NCBI RefSeq assembly: GCF_018873765.1
Contig: NC_057925.1
Span: 45,167,010 to 45,231,009 of the forward strand
Length of the DNA: 64,000 nt
Direction of reading: 5' to 3'
DNA from: Telopea speciosissima
Taxonomy: Eukaryota > Streptophyta > Magnoliopsida > Proteales > Proteaceae
Of the stretch, positions 36,521-48,284 are shown piece by piece (the stretch's first letter is position 1; each line of letters begins with the position of its first letter). The notes below the pieces were generated by a model. It was not told the origin of the DNA. It was given only the letters and a program-made list of their open reading frames with translations, and ran no database searches. The position numbers and the translations under genes are program-made.

Positions 36521-37023
36521 ATAAATATAATTATTGATCATACTTGAAATATGAACAAATTGAAAATGATGGATGATGTTAAAATGGATTAGCAAAACCC
36601 TATTTTCTAATATAAGAAATAGTTTGTTTATCATGTGAGAATGGAAAAGGAAAAAAAAATAGAAAAACAAAGAATAGAAAAGGAAAAGGACAGGTAAGGA
36701 TAGAAAGTTTTCTTTTTTTATCACATATGCATGGGAAATATGATGTGTAAAGGAGACCAAGAGAGAATAAGGAACATGGAAAATAAAGGCATTGAAAATC
36801 GAGGTTGTCTTCATTACTATTTTCCAAAATCGACACTACACAAAATGCATGGAAACTGGTTGTTGATCGGATAATGAAAACCGAATAGAAATCGGTAAAA
36901 TCAGACTATACGCAAAAATTTTGGCTGATTCCTATCCGGTTCGATTTTGATTTTACCTTATCAAAATGTAAACCGCACCGCAACCGAATCGAATAACCAA
37001 AACCACACCGTTTGACACCTTTG
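36281..37023. mobile_element. hAT-type non-autonomous element with 8-bp target duplication
   Basis: Left end AAGTGTGTCAGAACGG, right end CGTTTGACACCTTTG, an imperfect inverted repeat with CCGATTCGGTT-type subterminal wording. The perfect 8-bp duplication ATATTCTT lies at 36273-36280 and 37024-37031. The left end is also present at the equivalent place at 49207, so the insertion predates the split of those copies. No transposase inside. Confidence 0.75.
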
Positions 37024-37031
37024 ATATTCTT

Positions 37032-37811
37032 GTGTTCTATGCATGCATATAAGCTAGACTTTTCTTTGCTTGCATTCATAAATTGATTTAGGTAATTCCA
37101 TGTTGTTCATAATTTTTCATACTATGATTATCATGTCTTAGGGCTTGTAACATGTTTTTGTTTTTTTTTATCCTCTTCATTCAGTTCTTCCTTCTTTTGA
37201 ATATGATTTTACCGATGAATTAGGGTTTTATCGGATAATATGTGTCTTTATCACCTTTTGTCGATGTTTTCATGTTTTCATCGTGTTTTTTTACCATTGA
37301 TTCAAATTTCATTGCTATTTTCCAATTTTTCATGATTTTATTAGAATTTTCTAGGTTTAGTTTAGCCCTAAGGGTATTTTTGTATCTTCACTATTTTGTT
37401 TATATAGGAGTTTTTATTTTAATTTTACCATGTTTAGGGTTTTTTAAAGAGGTCTTCTTATTTTTCCTTAATCTTCTTTGATGTTCTAGGGTTGTCTGTA
37501 AATATGTCATTCTTTTTATTTTACATTTGTGTATATTAAACGTAGTTTTGTAGTCATATATATATATATATATATATATATATCAAAGAGCTTGCATGAA
37601 GGGGGATTATATCATATAGTTTAAAGGATTTAAATAAAGTGATATGAAGTCCAATCATCCAATTAAGTAGAGAATCATCTTACCTTCAACACTCAAGGCA
37701 TAGATCCAATTGTGAAGTCTAATCCTCATGGGTTTGATCTACGAGTAAGGATTCAAGAATAGATTAGCTGGAGTGTTGATGTAACAGATACAATATCAAG
37801 AACATGTGGAG
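37032..37811. other. T-rich non-coding stretch with (TA)n
   Basis: No gene recognised. A (TA)n run of about 28 bases lies at 37555-37583. Confidence 0.5.
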
Positions 37812-37945
37812 ATGTTATCTAAAGAGTTTGAAAATATCACTTTCTCCTATTTATCAAGAGATAATAATCGCTTCGCCAATGCACCAGCAACTTTGGCATC
37901 CATGGCTGAAATGGAATCCAAAACAAAAATACCCATTCTCAATTA
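37812..37945 (+). pseudogene. Retroelement RNase H C-terminal fragment
   Basis: A 44-codon open segment reads FENITFSYLSRDNNRFANAP and then ATLASMAEME. This is a decayed form of the motif (R-x-x-N-x-F-A-D-A-L-A-T-L-A-S) that ends the RNase H domain of plant Ty3-type polyproteins. Nothing else of that element remains around it. Confidence 0.6.
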
Positions 37946-38569
37946 AACTAAGGGCCTCTTTCGTATCATTTTTTATTTTCAGTTTCTGACACATAAACGT
38001 TTTTATAAGTATTTGATACAATTTATGGATCCTATTTCTATTTACAGAACATCAAAATAATTGAAAACACCACCAAAATGATAATGGTACTATAGATTAT
38101 GATCAAAACCGATTTTGTGTCATTTTTTCGCTGACTTTAAGTAGCATGTGCCTATAAGTCCAGTCCCAAAATAGAGGGTAGAAGCGTCATTTTTACCTTT
38201 AATTAGAAATATATATAACTCCTGACCGACCCCTTGTTCTTCATCTTCTTCTTCCTCCTGTAACCCCACCCGCCCCACCATCCTTTGTTCCACCCCTACC
38301 ACCATCCACTCGCCCCTCTTCTTCTTTCAACAACCCCACTCGCCTCCCACCCCTGTAGCAACCCAAACCATGGCCGCTGACATTGCCCAGGTCTCCATTC
38401 AGTAATCTCTTCTTCTTTATCCTTACCTGCAATCTCTCTTCTTCTTCTTCTTCATCTTCTCCAATATTCCAGTCTCCAATCTCCTTCTTCTTCTTCTTTG
38501 AGAAACCCCACCCCTGCTGCTACGGCATCAATTGAGCTACCATTGTCAGGAGGGGGATTCACATCAGTG
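37946..38569. other. Non-coding, pyrimidine-rich, with (CTT)n tracts
   Basis: GGGCCTCTTTCG at 37951 resembles a DNA-transposon end, but no partner is seen. CTT repeats occur at 38243-38262, 38428-38460 and 38484-38499. Frames on the minus strand are Glu/Gly-rich by-products of these tracts. Confidence 0.45.
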
Positions 38570-38990
38570 TTAGGCTGTGGGTTCTGACCAGGGAGCTACC
38601 TCCTTAAGAAGAAAGAGAGAAGGAGAGAGAGAGAGATAGAACAAAATAGTTGGCTGGCTTTCATTAATGACCCAAGGTCCATTTAAATACAATTCATAAT
38701 ATCTGTAACATTTCTAACTTTTCTGTTATTCATCAGCCTATCCCTTCCTTATAATCATCCAAATTAGTAGGTCTTGTACGATGCCTTGTGATCCTTTTCA
38801 ATGGCTGAGTCATGGCGGTTGCTTCACATTTTGTGCCAGCTCCATCAGGTTCTATGCCAGTTGGTTCCATGTGTTCTTGAGAGATCATATCAATTGCACA
38901 CATTCGAATGCCGAACAGGAGATCTTCTTCGTTGACACTCCTAGCTATTCTCCTCATGCTGTCTGTAGTTCTCTTGATGCTTCTCGCGCA
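38570..38990 (-). mobile_element. LTR-retroelement remnant (LTR-like sequence and short coding piece)
   Basis: On the minus strand a frame at 38957-38733 ends RITRHRTRPTNLDDYKEG, reminiscent of retroelement polyprotein sequence. Just downstream, a sequence starting TGATGAATAACAG continues to a GA-rich leader and ends around 38570, like an LTR. This is a separate, older element abutting the Tat-lineage element. Confidence 0.35.
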
Positions 38991-39104
38991 TAACGTGTAA
39001 AACTAGTAAACTGCCACGTGCATTAGGAAGCGAAGAAGGCTGTGATTCATCTCCAACGGAGTTGGAATACTTTCCTGCGCTATCGCGTTATCAATCCAAT
39101 CCTA

Positions 39105-40307
39105 CATTTCCACGTGTTAGAAGAAATGCCCATCATGCATCCGACGGTCACTTCTACTTGTCCGTTTGCTTGTGGGTGAGCTACCGAGATGGGTCGGAAG
39201 TCAATGTGGAAGTGCTCGCAGAATTCTCGGAAGGCCGGGTTATTGAATTGCACGCCATTATCAGTGATGAGAACTTTCGGTAGCCCGAACCGGTAGATGA
39301 CCTTATCTCGGAAAAATTTTTCCATGTTCTTCTCATGATGGTGGCAAGGGGCTCGGCCTCGACCCACTTGGTGAAGTAATCGATCGCCACTACTACGTAT
39401 TTTTGTTTCCCGACGCCGGGTGAAATCTCCGAGAATGTCCATTCCCCACATAGCGAATGGGATTGGGCTCAGCATTGAGGTTAATTTTGTTGCTTGGTCG
39501 GCTTGGGATTGGCGCGAACAGTTGGCACTTCTCACATGTTTTCACGTATTTCATGGCCTCTTCTTGCATTCGTGGCCAATAGAATCCTTGCCGAAGTATC
39601 TTGTATGCAAGAGCTCGGCCGCCCATGTGACTCCCGCATATTCCCTCATGCACCTCGGCTAATGCATATTCGGCCCCCTTCGGTCCCGGACATCGGAGAA
39701 GAGGGGCCGAGATTGCCCTTTGTAGAGTACTCGTCGATCATCGAGTACTTGGAAGATCGGATCTTGACCTTCCTTGCTTCATCTCGGTTCCCGGGAGCAG
39801 GTCATTCTCCAAGTAGTTGACAATGGGGTCCAACCAGGTCGGCCCATCCTCTTCAATGTGCTTTATGCTTTCTTCTTGTAAGGATGGTTTCTCCAATATT
39901 TCTATGTATCTTGACCTGGCTCGGATATTGGAGGTCAGCCTCGGCCAACCTAGATAAGGAGTCCGCCGCGGCATTCTCTTGTCTCGGTATTCGAGTCATC
40001 TCGAAGTGTTCGAGCTCGGAGATCGGATCTCGGGCTCGACCGGTATGCTATCATCCTTTCGTCTTTTGCCTCGTAGTCTCCGTTGACCTGGTTGACCACG
40101 AGTTGGGAGTCTCCTCGCACCTTCAACCGCTTTATGCCCCATAGCTTTTGCGACTCGAAGTCCGGCTAGAAGGGCTTCATACTCAGCCTCATTGTTTGAG
40201 GCGGAAAACTTGAACCTTAGGGCATATTGGACCAGAAAGCCTTCGGGGCTTACAAGTATTAGGCCGGCCCCGCTTCCTCCGGAATTGCTTGAGCCGTCAA
40301 CATTCAT
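39105..40307 (-). pseudogene. Archaeal-type RNase H and integrase region of the minus Tat element
   Basis: From 40307 the second RNase H reads MNVDGSSNSGGSGAGLILVS and ASNNEAEYEALLAGLRVAK. A linker follows at 39974-39738 (EEDGPTWLDPIVNYLENDLL). The integrase zinc-binding region is at 39653 (CGSHMGGRALAYKILRQGFY, KTCEKCQLFAPIPS). The core includes WGMDILGDF, AIDYFTKWVEAEPLA and ITDNGVQFNNPAFREFCEHF in shifting frames. It stops near PQANGQVEV, so the end of the core and the C-terminus are missing. In the family integrase inserts the cDNA; this copy cannot encode one. Confidence 0.87.
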
Positions 40308-40474
40308 GGTCCAAGTCGGGTCGGCGTAGCCCCGACCTCCTCGATTGTCTTTTCTTCTCCAACCTCATGCTCGGGCCCCGTGCATTCGGCGATGAAGTCG
40401 GCCGGGCTTGTCCTTTTATCGCCGTCCTCGGTCGATAGCTTATATCGTATTCACTCAGCTCAACCGCCCAGAAA

Positions 40475-42420
40475 TCAGCCGTCCCAAAGCGTCGGGTTTG
40501 TGTAATATCTTTTTGAGTGGCTGGTCGGTCGTACCACGATCGGATGGGCTTGGAAGTACGGCCTTAGTTTCCTTGCAGCCGTGATTAGGGCGAATGCTAC
40601 TTTCTCGAACCCGGAATACCTTGTCTCGGCATCAACAAGAACGTGGCTGATATAGTATATCGGCCTTTGAGTTCGACTCTCTTCCACGATCAACACCGCA
40701 CCGCCGCTACGGGAGTGGCGGCTAAGTAGACTTGAAGTTCCTCTTTTGGTTCAGGTCGGTGAGAAGAGGCGGGTTCTCCAAATATTTCTTGACTCTTCAA
40801 AAGCTTCTTGGCATTCGGATGACCAGATAAAATCTTTTGGGTTGGATATTCTTTAGGGCCTTAAAGAACGGTAGGCACTTGTCGCCCGATCTCGACATGA
40901 ATCGCGCCAACGCCGCCACACGTCCGTTTAGCCTTTGTACTTCTCGGATCGTCCTTGGAGGACTCATCTCTTGGATGGCTCGATTTTTTGCGGATTGGCT
41001 TCGATGCCTCGACAGAGACCATGAAGCCGAGGAACTTTCCCGAGGTTACGCCGAATGCACACTTGGCGGGATTCAGCTTCATTTGGTTCTTCCTCAATAC
41101 GCCGAAGGCTTCTTCCAGTCGGCCAAGTGGTGCTCGGCCTTCAAACTTTTCACCAACATGTCGTCCACGTAGACTTCCATGTTCTTTCCGATCCGCTCGG
41201 GAATATATAGTTCACGACGCGCTGGTATGTCGCTCCGGCATTCTTCAATCCGAACGGCATGACCACAGAGCAGAAATTCTCTTGGTCGGTTCGGAAGGCC
41301 GTGTACGACTCGTCCTCCTCATGCATCATGATTTGGTTGTAGCCGGAGTACGCATCCATGAAACTCGGCATCTCGTGACTGCCGTGGCGTCGATCAAGAG
41401 GTCGATCCGAGGTAGTGGGTACTCATCTTTTGGGCAGGCCTTGTTGAGGTCGGTGTAGTCGACACACATTCTCCACTTCCCGTTCGGTTTAGGGACCATG
41501 ACGACGTTAGCCAACCAGGTCGGGAATTTCTCTTCTCGGATGAATCCTGATCGGCGAAGCTTCTCCACCTCTTCTTTGATTGCGGTTTGTCGATCAAGTG
41601 CGTAGTTCCTTCTCTTACGCCGGATTGGTTTCCGACCCGGATCCACATGGAGTCGGTGCTCGGCTATATGTGCAGGTATGCCCGACATGTCGCGACGACC
41701 AAGCGAAGACATCGGCGTTCGCTTTTAAGAAAACTCCGAGCCGCCTTCTTTGATCTTTATTTAGTAGTGATCCGAGCTGGACCACCTTGGCTGGGTCATC
41801 TTCGCTGAGATGAAGTGGGGTCAGGTCTTCCACGGGTCGCCCTCTTCTCTCGATAAGCTCATCCCGCTGATCCTCGGGGAGATGTTCGATGCACATGGCC
41901 ATTCCTCGAACATTACCCTTGTTTTGCTTGACGAAGGTAGCGTAGCACTCTCGTGCCTTCTTTTGGTCGCCTCGGACCTCGCCGACACCGTTCTCGGTGG
42001 GGAACTTCATCTTCAAGTGAGTCGGGAGATGATGGCTTGGAGGGCGGTCAATGACGGACGGCCGAGTATGGCGTTGAAAGCCACTACCGCCGTACCACCA
42101 TGAATTTGACTTGGATCATCGCTGGCAGGAGCTTGCCCAATTGTGACTAGTAGATCGATCGAGCCCTTGATAGTCGCGGCCGCCCGAGAACCCGTGAAGC
42201 GAGGTTCCTTCGGGCTTAAGCGCTTCGTCCGAAGCCAAATTGTCGATGACGCTTCCAATGACATAAGGTCCACGGATGCGCCGGTATCGACCAATACACG
42301 GTGTGCTGTGCTGCAATTTCTACGCACCACTAAAGCATCGTCATGAGGTAAACTTATACCTTCGAGGTCGGCTTCGTGAAGGAGATCGTCACCGCCGGCT
42401 TGAGTTTCTTGGCGGGCATC
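40475..42420 (-). pseudogene. Protease, reverse transcriptase and RNase H of the minus Tat element
   Basis: The protease active-site motif RVLVDTGASVDLMSLEA lies near 42290. A conserved linker ([20 protein letters not shown]) starts at 42016. Reverse transcriptase runs from about 41712: GFIREEKFPTWLANVVMVPK, GKWRMCVDYTDLNKACPKDE, FMDAYSGYNQIM. The YVDD region around 41160 is frameshifted. RNase H includes PIYYISHVLVDAETRYSGFE near 40690. At least four frame changes separate these blocks. Confidence 0.87.
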
Positions 42421-42424
42421 TCGG

Positions 42425-44442
42425 CTACTCCGACGAAGCGGCGTTTGCCTTAGCCTTTCTAGTACTCTCTTGCCGGGCCCCGAGGATAGTGTATATGGGG
42501 GCTCCCTTGTCATTGCTCGGCCCGGATCCGTCCTCCTTCTTCTCGGCTCGGACCTTGTCATCGTCTCTTTCAACTCGCCTATTTTCGGCCTTAGGCTCGG
42601 CTCTTCTTTGATCTCGGTCATCAGGCCGCCAACCTCCACGATCTTCTCGGCCTCCTTTGACATATCGCTTCAAGTGGCCCGCTTTTATCAGCTCTTCGAT
42701 TTCTCTTTTCAGCTGATAACAATCTTTGGTGTTGTGACCGATGTCCTTGTGGAATTGGCAATATTTGTTGGGATTCCGAGATGACCCCGCTTGCATCGGT
42801 CGGGGTCAGCGGATGTACCCCCATCTTGTATTTGCATCAGGATCTCCTTGCGAGATGCATTCAATGGCGTGTAGTCGGGGCTCCGAGCTCGATCGACTCA
42901 GCCTCGGCGATCCGTCCTTGGCCTTTTGTCTTCTCTTGGTCGTCATTTGTCGGCCTTTTCTTGTCGGTACGACCTTCGTTGCCCTTCCGAGCTTGGAGGA
43001 CCTCGGCCATATTTGCGAACTCGTTGCACCTCTCCAAGAGCTCGGCCAGGTTTCTTGTCGGCTTCCGGGCCAAGTCCTTGATAAGGTCCATGTCGGCCAA
43101 TCCGTTGCTCATAGCCGTATGGGCCGTGGCCTCATCCAAATCCTTGATATCTAAGGATTCCTTGTTGAAGTGGGAGATGAATGCTCGGATCGACTCGTCG
43201 GGCCTTTGCTTCACGAGCAGGTTGACCGTGGTCTTCTTATGTTTCATACTACTGCGAAGCGCGTGACAAAGGCTCGACGAGTTGAGCGAAGCTTTTATGG
43301 AATTCGGCCGCAACCAAGAAAACCATGAGGTCGCCGCGCCCTTGAGGGATGCGAGGAAGGCTCGGCAAGAAACGATCTCGGTTCCCCGTACATGGTCATC
43401 ATCGCATTAAAGTAGTTGATGTGATCGCCGGGTCGGCCGTCCCGTCATACCTGTCGAACGGGGAGGTTTGAAACCGTGTGGTAGCGGCGCGGTCATGATC
43501 TCGGGAGGATAAGGGTGACGCCTTGACCAAAGAGTAGGCATCCGGGGTCGCTTGTTTCTTCAACCCCTCCACTTGCTCGGCCAAATCTCGTAGCCGCTTC
43601 TCCAGCTCGGTTTCGGTGCTCGGCCAACCGGCTCCTCGACCGGGGTTGATATGGTCGGTCGTCCAGTTGTAGTCGGCCATTACGGTCAGCTCGGTCCTCA
43701 CCATCCTTCCTTGTACTTTTTCTTCTTGGAAGTTGGACCTCGGGGGCTCCCCTGTTGTTCTTCTCGGGGAGGTGAGCTCTGACGCCGGGGAGTATGACGC
43801 GATCCTTGTCTGTGTCTCGGCGCGCGCCTTTCAACCGGGTCTTTCCTTTGTTCTCGGAATATCCTCGGCGGTTCGTCCTCCCGATCCGTCCGAGAAAATA
43901 CACCTCCTTGCTACCGAGCCAGGCTGGTTCAATTTCACCTTGTTCGCGGGCTTTGGCGATGCTCTTGTTCACCCCGTCGAGCGCCTCTCTTGGGCGCGGA
44001 GGTGGAGTCTTCCGACGAGACGGGTGCGAAGGCGTAGCCCGACTCGGCTCGGCCCTACGCGGCCACCACTTTGCTGCAAGTTTCTTTTAAAGCGGGCCGG
44101 AGCTGGAGGGAGCGCGGCTGGCGGCTGACCCATCAGCCCGCCTCGGGCCATCTGGTTCATGAAGGCGCGCAGCATCTCGTTGGTGTGGAGCATCTGCAGC
44201 TGCAAATCCATAACCTGTCGATTATTTGCCGGGGCTTCTGGGTCCAAACTCTCCGGCAAGGGTGGCGGTGCAGGTAGGACATTCCCGTCCAAACTAGCCG
44301 CGGCCGTGGTTAGTGCACCTCCTCCATTCCCGCTCTCTGGAGGTGGAATGGTGCCCGTGATGGGCTGCGCACCCCCTGCTCTAGGGGGTCTTCTGTTATC
44401 CCCTGCCGAGAGGCTTCGGGGCGGTGATCGTCTCGTCGGCAC
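42425..44442 (-). pseudogene. gag of the minus Tat element
   Basis: The Pro/Ala-rich N-terminal part begins at 44442 (MPTRRSPPRSLSAGD). The middle part at 43704-43399 has FDRYDGTADP. The retrotransposon-gag domain at 43313-42861 has KHKKTTVNLLVKQRPDESIR, then DLIKDLARKPTRNLAELLER and CNEFANMAEVLQ. A zinc-knuckle-like motif [20 protein letters not shown] starts at about 42770. The blocks lie in different frames, so gag is broken. Confidence 0.85.
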
Positions 44443-44573
44443 AACGGGTTGCGGCTCCTCCTCGCACGGGAAGTAGAGCCATGCTGCCCCGACCTCGTAT
44501 GTACCATTATTATTGTTCTAGGAATTGGCGTAAACGACGATGCTTGCGATGTCGTTCCCCGACGGCGCCAAAT

Positions 44574-45286
44574 CATTGCGTATGAAAACCTCCGTAGTTG
44601 GTTCGCCCGTGGATGAACCTGCAAAAACCAAGCAATAAGCACGGAGGGCCGGTGTGGCTCCGGCCTAGGACTCTCCGATGCTCAAGTCAGGTCTTCAACG
44701 CGACACAGTAACTCACGTATTAAAAAGCAAGCCCCCGAATAGAGCTACATACCGGGTATTTATAGAGTAAGGAGGAGATGAGACGGCGGGAGAGTCCTAG
44801 TATGGTAGGAGTCCTTCTTTCGGAAGGTTCTCTCGCGTAGAGCGGAGTGGAGAGTTATTTTGGGTCGGACTCTTATTAAGGTAAGAGTCCATGTAGAGTG
44901 TGATTCCGTGTTGCATTGGGATCGTGGCTCGATCCTTATCCCATGATTCTCGGGATGTGGCTGACGTGGCCCAGAGATCCCCAGTGGGGTGCTATGAGTG
45001 CCTCCATGGAGGAGGGCTCGGCCTACGAGGTCGGCCCGTGGGGTCGGCAATGGAGGTCGGCCCAGGAAGATGTCGATCTCGGCCATGAGGTCGGCTAGGA
45101 GTCTAAGGCTGACCCGTATAATCTTGGCCTCTGCTGCCGGCCAACTCGCTCAAACCAGGCTTTGTCTGGTGACTTATCGGATATGGGGTCGGCCCAATTT
45201 CCTACTCGGCCCAACTCGGTTCTCGGACTGAGGTCGGGTCGGCCACGTGGCAGCCTCTGATAGGTGGGGTGTTTTATGCCTCATCA
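44574..45286 (-). mobile_element. 5' LTR of the minus Tat element
   Basis: Starts TGATGAGGCATAAAACACC at 45286 and includes GCTGCCACGTGG, shared with the LTR at 59.06 kb. It ends next to TTTGGCGCCGTCGGGG (44555-44573), the probable primer-binding site. The promoter has a TATA box, TATAAATA, at 44757-44764, followed by the conserved TTGAGCATCGGAGAG leader. Confidence 0.75.
44757..44764 (-). promoter_or_regulatory. TATA box in the LTR
   Basis: TATAAATA on the minus strand, placed inside the LTR about as expected relative to the leader. Confidence 0.6.
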
Positions 45287-45412
45287 GGGGGTTTCTGTTT
45301 CTTTATTGTAATGGGGATTTGTTTGTTTCCTAGTTTTGTATGGGCATTGAAATAAGGAAAAAGAGAATTGGAACCCTAATCGTATCAAATGCTCTCTCTA
45401 TCAACTTTCACT

Positions 45413-45443
45413 TCTCCTCCTCCTCCTCCTTATTCTTCTTCTT

Positions 45444-45474
<31 letters not shown>

Positions 45475-45475
45475 T
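45413..45475. repeat. (CCT)n/(CTT)n microsatellite
   Basis: CCT units pass into at least 15 CTT units. Confidence 0.9.
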
Positions 45476-45994
45476 AGCAAGCAAAGCATCCAATGGTTTT
45501 GCAGAACTGGGTAGACCTGTTCTTATTATATCATTAACATCCTGTTGTCCTTGATGTACTGAAGACTAGAAAGCAAATGCTAACCTAAGAAACAGTAACA
45601 TTTTTATTGAGCTGAACGATACGTGGGTTTCAGGTTGTTTTGATTTGAAATTTGTTTAAGGAAAGAGAATTTTTTTTTAAATCAATTAGGATTTGAATCT
45701 GAAATTGGGTTGTAGGAAGGAGGAAAAAGAAGGTAAATGGGTCACTTCACTATCCTTAAAGGGTAGTTTAAGCATTATAAAAAAATTTGACCGATGACAT
45801 CATCACTAAATTAATGGATAGGACGTAGTTGAAAGAAATGGTAAACTGCAAGAGACATTCAAGGAATTATTTGAAAAGTTGGAGAAAATAAGTAATTCGG
45901 CATAATATAGGGGGTGTTCAAATAATTTTCTTTAAAAATTAAAACTAATAAATGATCTTTATTCCTACCGAAAAAAAAAAAGGGCTCATGGTCG
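45476..45994. other. Non-coding, nothing recognised
   Basis: AT-rich with short poly(A) tracts, including a run of A at 45971-45981. Confidence 0.45.
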
Positions 45995-46106
45995 CTGTGC
46001 CGTAGCTCAGGCCAAACACATGGGCCTGCCATTCAGGGGGAATAGAATGATCATTACGCCCACCCCCATGTGTCTGGGCACAACTTGCATCCCCAGCACA
46101 AAGAAC
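45995..46106. repeat. Foldback element
   Basis: GTGCCGTAGCTCAGGCCAAA then CACATGGG pairs with CCCATGTGTCTGGGCACAAC further right. The core has ATGATCATTACGCCC. Confidence 0.55.
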
Positions 46107-46369
46107 ATTTTCCTAAAAAAAATAAATTAATGCTCTTTGTCTCTCTTGTTCTATAAATTAAACGTTTCACAACCATTGAGGGTGCAAGAATGTTGTCAAA
46201 GCTAGGGCTTCTTGCTTTAGAAACGCATTCTCTTGTTTTTAATAAGACTTCATTGAATTAATAAAGGGGTTCCCCCGCCCCCAAAGCTTGGAGCCATTGC
46301 ATTTTGTTATACTATATTTCTTTTCTTCAATTGTTTGAAATGTTTTCCATTTACTTTCAGAAAAAGTTA

Positions 46370-46790
46370 GAAGCGTGTTTGTTCCTATTACGTCAAGAAA
46401 CCGTCGGATGAATCCTCCGGGATAAAACCTGCAGAGAGGAATAGGTAAGCAAGGGAGAATCGTTGTTCTTCGATTGGGAATTCTCCGATGCCTAAGTCAG
46501 GTCTTTTTAGCAGCATATAATGCAAAGAAATTCAAGAAAATAGGTTAAATCATTTTACCTGAACCTTAGGCCAGAAGGGTGTCAATTGGGACGGGTCCGT
46601 ACGGGTAGCAGTACCAATCCTAGTACCGTCCCATTTAATAAAATGGGACCAAACAAGTTCACAGATAATGCAAGGGAATTCAAGAAAATTGGTTAAATCA
46701 TTTTACCTGACCCTTAGGTCTCCTATTTAAATGCTAGACTAGGCAGAGGTTGTACCTCACTAGGAAGAGCAATAAAAATCCTCTCCAATT
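46370..46790 (-). mobile_element. Tat-type LTR fragment with a small inserted segment
   Basis: TTCTCCGATGCCTAAGTCAG at 46489 matches CTCCGATGCTCAAGTCAGGT of the LTR at 44.68 kb. Within it a block of about 55 bases (ATTCAAGAAAATAGGTTAAA...CCTTAGG) occurs at 46520-46575 and again at about 46668-46720. The intervening sequence begins GTGTCAATTGGGACGGG, like a hAT end. Confidence 0.5.
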
Positions 46791-46857
46791 CTTTAATCTT
46801 GCAATACCTGGCAATGCTACCTTCACTGCACAACACATGGCATAAATTGATCATGTG

Positions 46858-47049
46858 GTAGAGATTGCTTTGCACCATTTCATGAAGCCCAACCCATGCG
46901 GTCGGCGTGCAACCTCACACAGGCAGGGGCGAAATGACCGTACTACACCACCCGGGCAGGGTGCTCGGACAGTGGGTAGGGCGGTCATTTCGTCCCTACC
47001 TGTGTGAGGCTGCACGCCGGCCGCACAGGCAGGCAATAGTAAAGGATCC
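46858..47049. repeat. Foldback element
   Basis: GTCGGCGTGCAACCTCACAC and GGGGCGAAATGACCG pair with CGGTCATTTCGTCCC and GTGTGAGGCTGCACGCCGGC. The loop holds ACCCGGGCAGGGTGCTCGGAC. Confidence 0.75.
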
Positions 47050-47104
47050 AAACTCAAAGAAAAATTACAAAAGTTAAAAAATAACCAAGATGAAACAAAA
47101 GGGG

Positions 47105-47474
47105 GGAACGAGTTGTTCCAAGTCTGATTGGTCTAAAAGGAAGCCCCTAGACTGGCTAAAGCATTTGCAACAAAGTTTCCTTTCGAAGTGTATGCTTGAA
47201 AAGCACCTCTCAGAAGTCTGCTGCAAGAAGTCGGTAGCCAAAGATCAAGTACTGTTGAATACACCAGGGAATGGATTGAACTCTATTACTATTCGATTAG
47301 GATGTTGATGATGAGAAGATTGTCACTTTCAATGTACACCTGATTGTAACCTCGAGCAATCGCCATATGAAGAGCCGTTCTAAAACCTCCACATCGCTTA
47401 GGCTGACAAATTGTGATCCAACTTAAGGTTGATGGTCCACTATGTTGAGATGAATACATCATGCATCTATCCAC
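47105..47474 (-). pseudogene. LINE RNase H fragment
   Basis: From 47474 the minus strand reads CGGFRTALHMAIARGYNQVY then IESDNLLIINILIE, a typical plant LINE RNase H (RVT_3) stretch. After stops it continues with a piece near 47150 resembling GNFVANALASLGASF, the end of that domain. Reverse transcriptase and poly(A) tail are absent. Confidence 0.65.
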
Positions 47475-48284
47475 ATGTCCAAATAGATGTCTTGTGATAT
47501 TTGAAAAAGCAACAGACCTTTACATGAGTATCAAAAGCAAAACCAAACTGGTCAAACCCAACCAAACAAACCAAAAACCAAATTGAACCCAATTCCTTGC
47601 TAGGCCAGCTTTAATTTAGGTAACCAAGCCACAAAGAACCGATCAAATTTTTTTTTTTTAAAAAAAAAAAAAGATAGAAAAATTATACAAACCCGAATAC
47701 CTGAAAAACCATGTTTTTCTCATCTATATTTATGAACAAACCAAACCAAATTCGATATTAAACTAATAAGAGCCCAATAAAATAACACCAAAATTAATCG
47801 GAATCAATAGAACCGAAACCAAAACCCAACCTTCCCTTATCAAGACGGTTTTGAATTGGTCCAGTCAAAACAAGACAGGTCCAACACTAATAAGTCTATG
47901 AGCTTTCTTAAGCAACTGGGACAGTATGGATCTGTCACGACAGACCTCCCTGGTCGTATAGAAAGGAATCTCAACAACTCCTGCGCTGGCAGCTATCACC
48001 ATTTCAGCTGGCTCACACTCTCTCTCCCTCACCGCCACTGTAAAACTGTTTCAACGGATAACGAGGGAAAAGACAGTGAGAAGACACAAACCCCAACACA
48101 CCAATAGTAACAAAGAATAGAGGTGTGTTCATCCCATGCATACACCACATGATCTCCTTCGTACATCTGCAATCCTTCACCCCTGATCATGTGACTAGTC
48201 AGAGTAAATATACTCTTGATCCTCGATTAACAGTACATTATAGGGGAAATTGCCTAGATCCACTAGATAAGAAAATTAATTACA
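47475..48284. other. Non-coding, nothing recognised
   Basis: Holds AACCAAACC-rich sequence with a (T)n(A)n stretch at 47648-47672. The frame at 47856-48107 (plus) has no family features. Confidence 0.4.

Larger units (their letters stand above)
39105..45286 (-). mobile_element. Ty3-type LTR retrotransposon, Tat lineage, truncated
   Basis: Minus-strand order is 5' LTR, gag, protease, reverse transcriptase, RNase H, a second (archaeal-type) RNase H, then integrase, where it stops. The extra RNase H after the usual one marks the Tat (Retand/Ogre-related) lineage. The element is much richer in GC than its surroundings. The 3' LTR is missing and the reading frame is broken many times. It is related to the plus-strand element at 59 kb. 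Confidence 0.9.

Noticed and set aside
38241..38432. Gly/Glu-rich minus-strand frames
   Set aside because: They translate (CTT)n/(CCT)n simple sequence and are not credible proteins.
43733..44128. Long plus-strand frames across the 40-45 kb region
   Set aside because: They are shadows of the GC-rich minus-strand Tat polyprotein; no independent motif.
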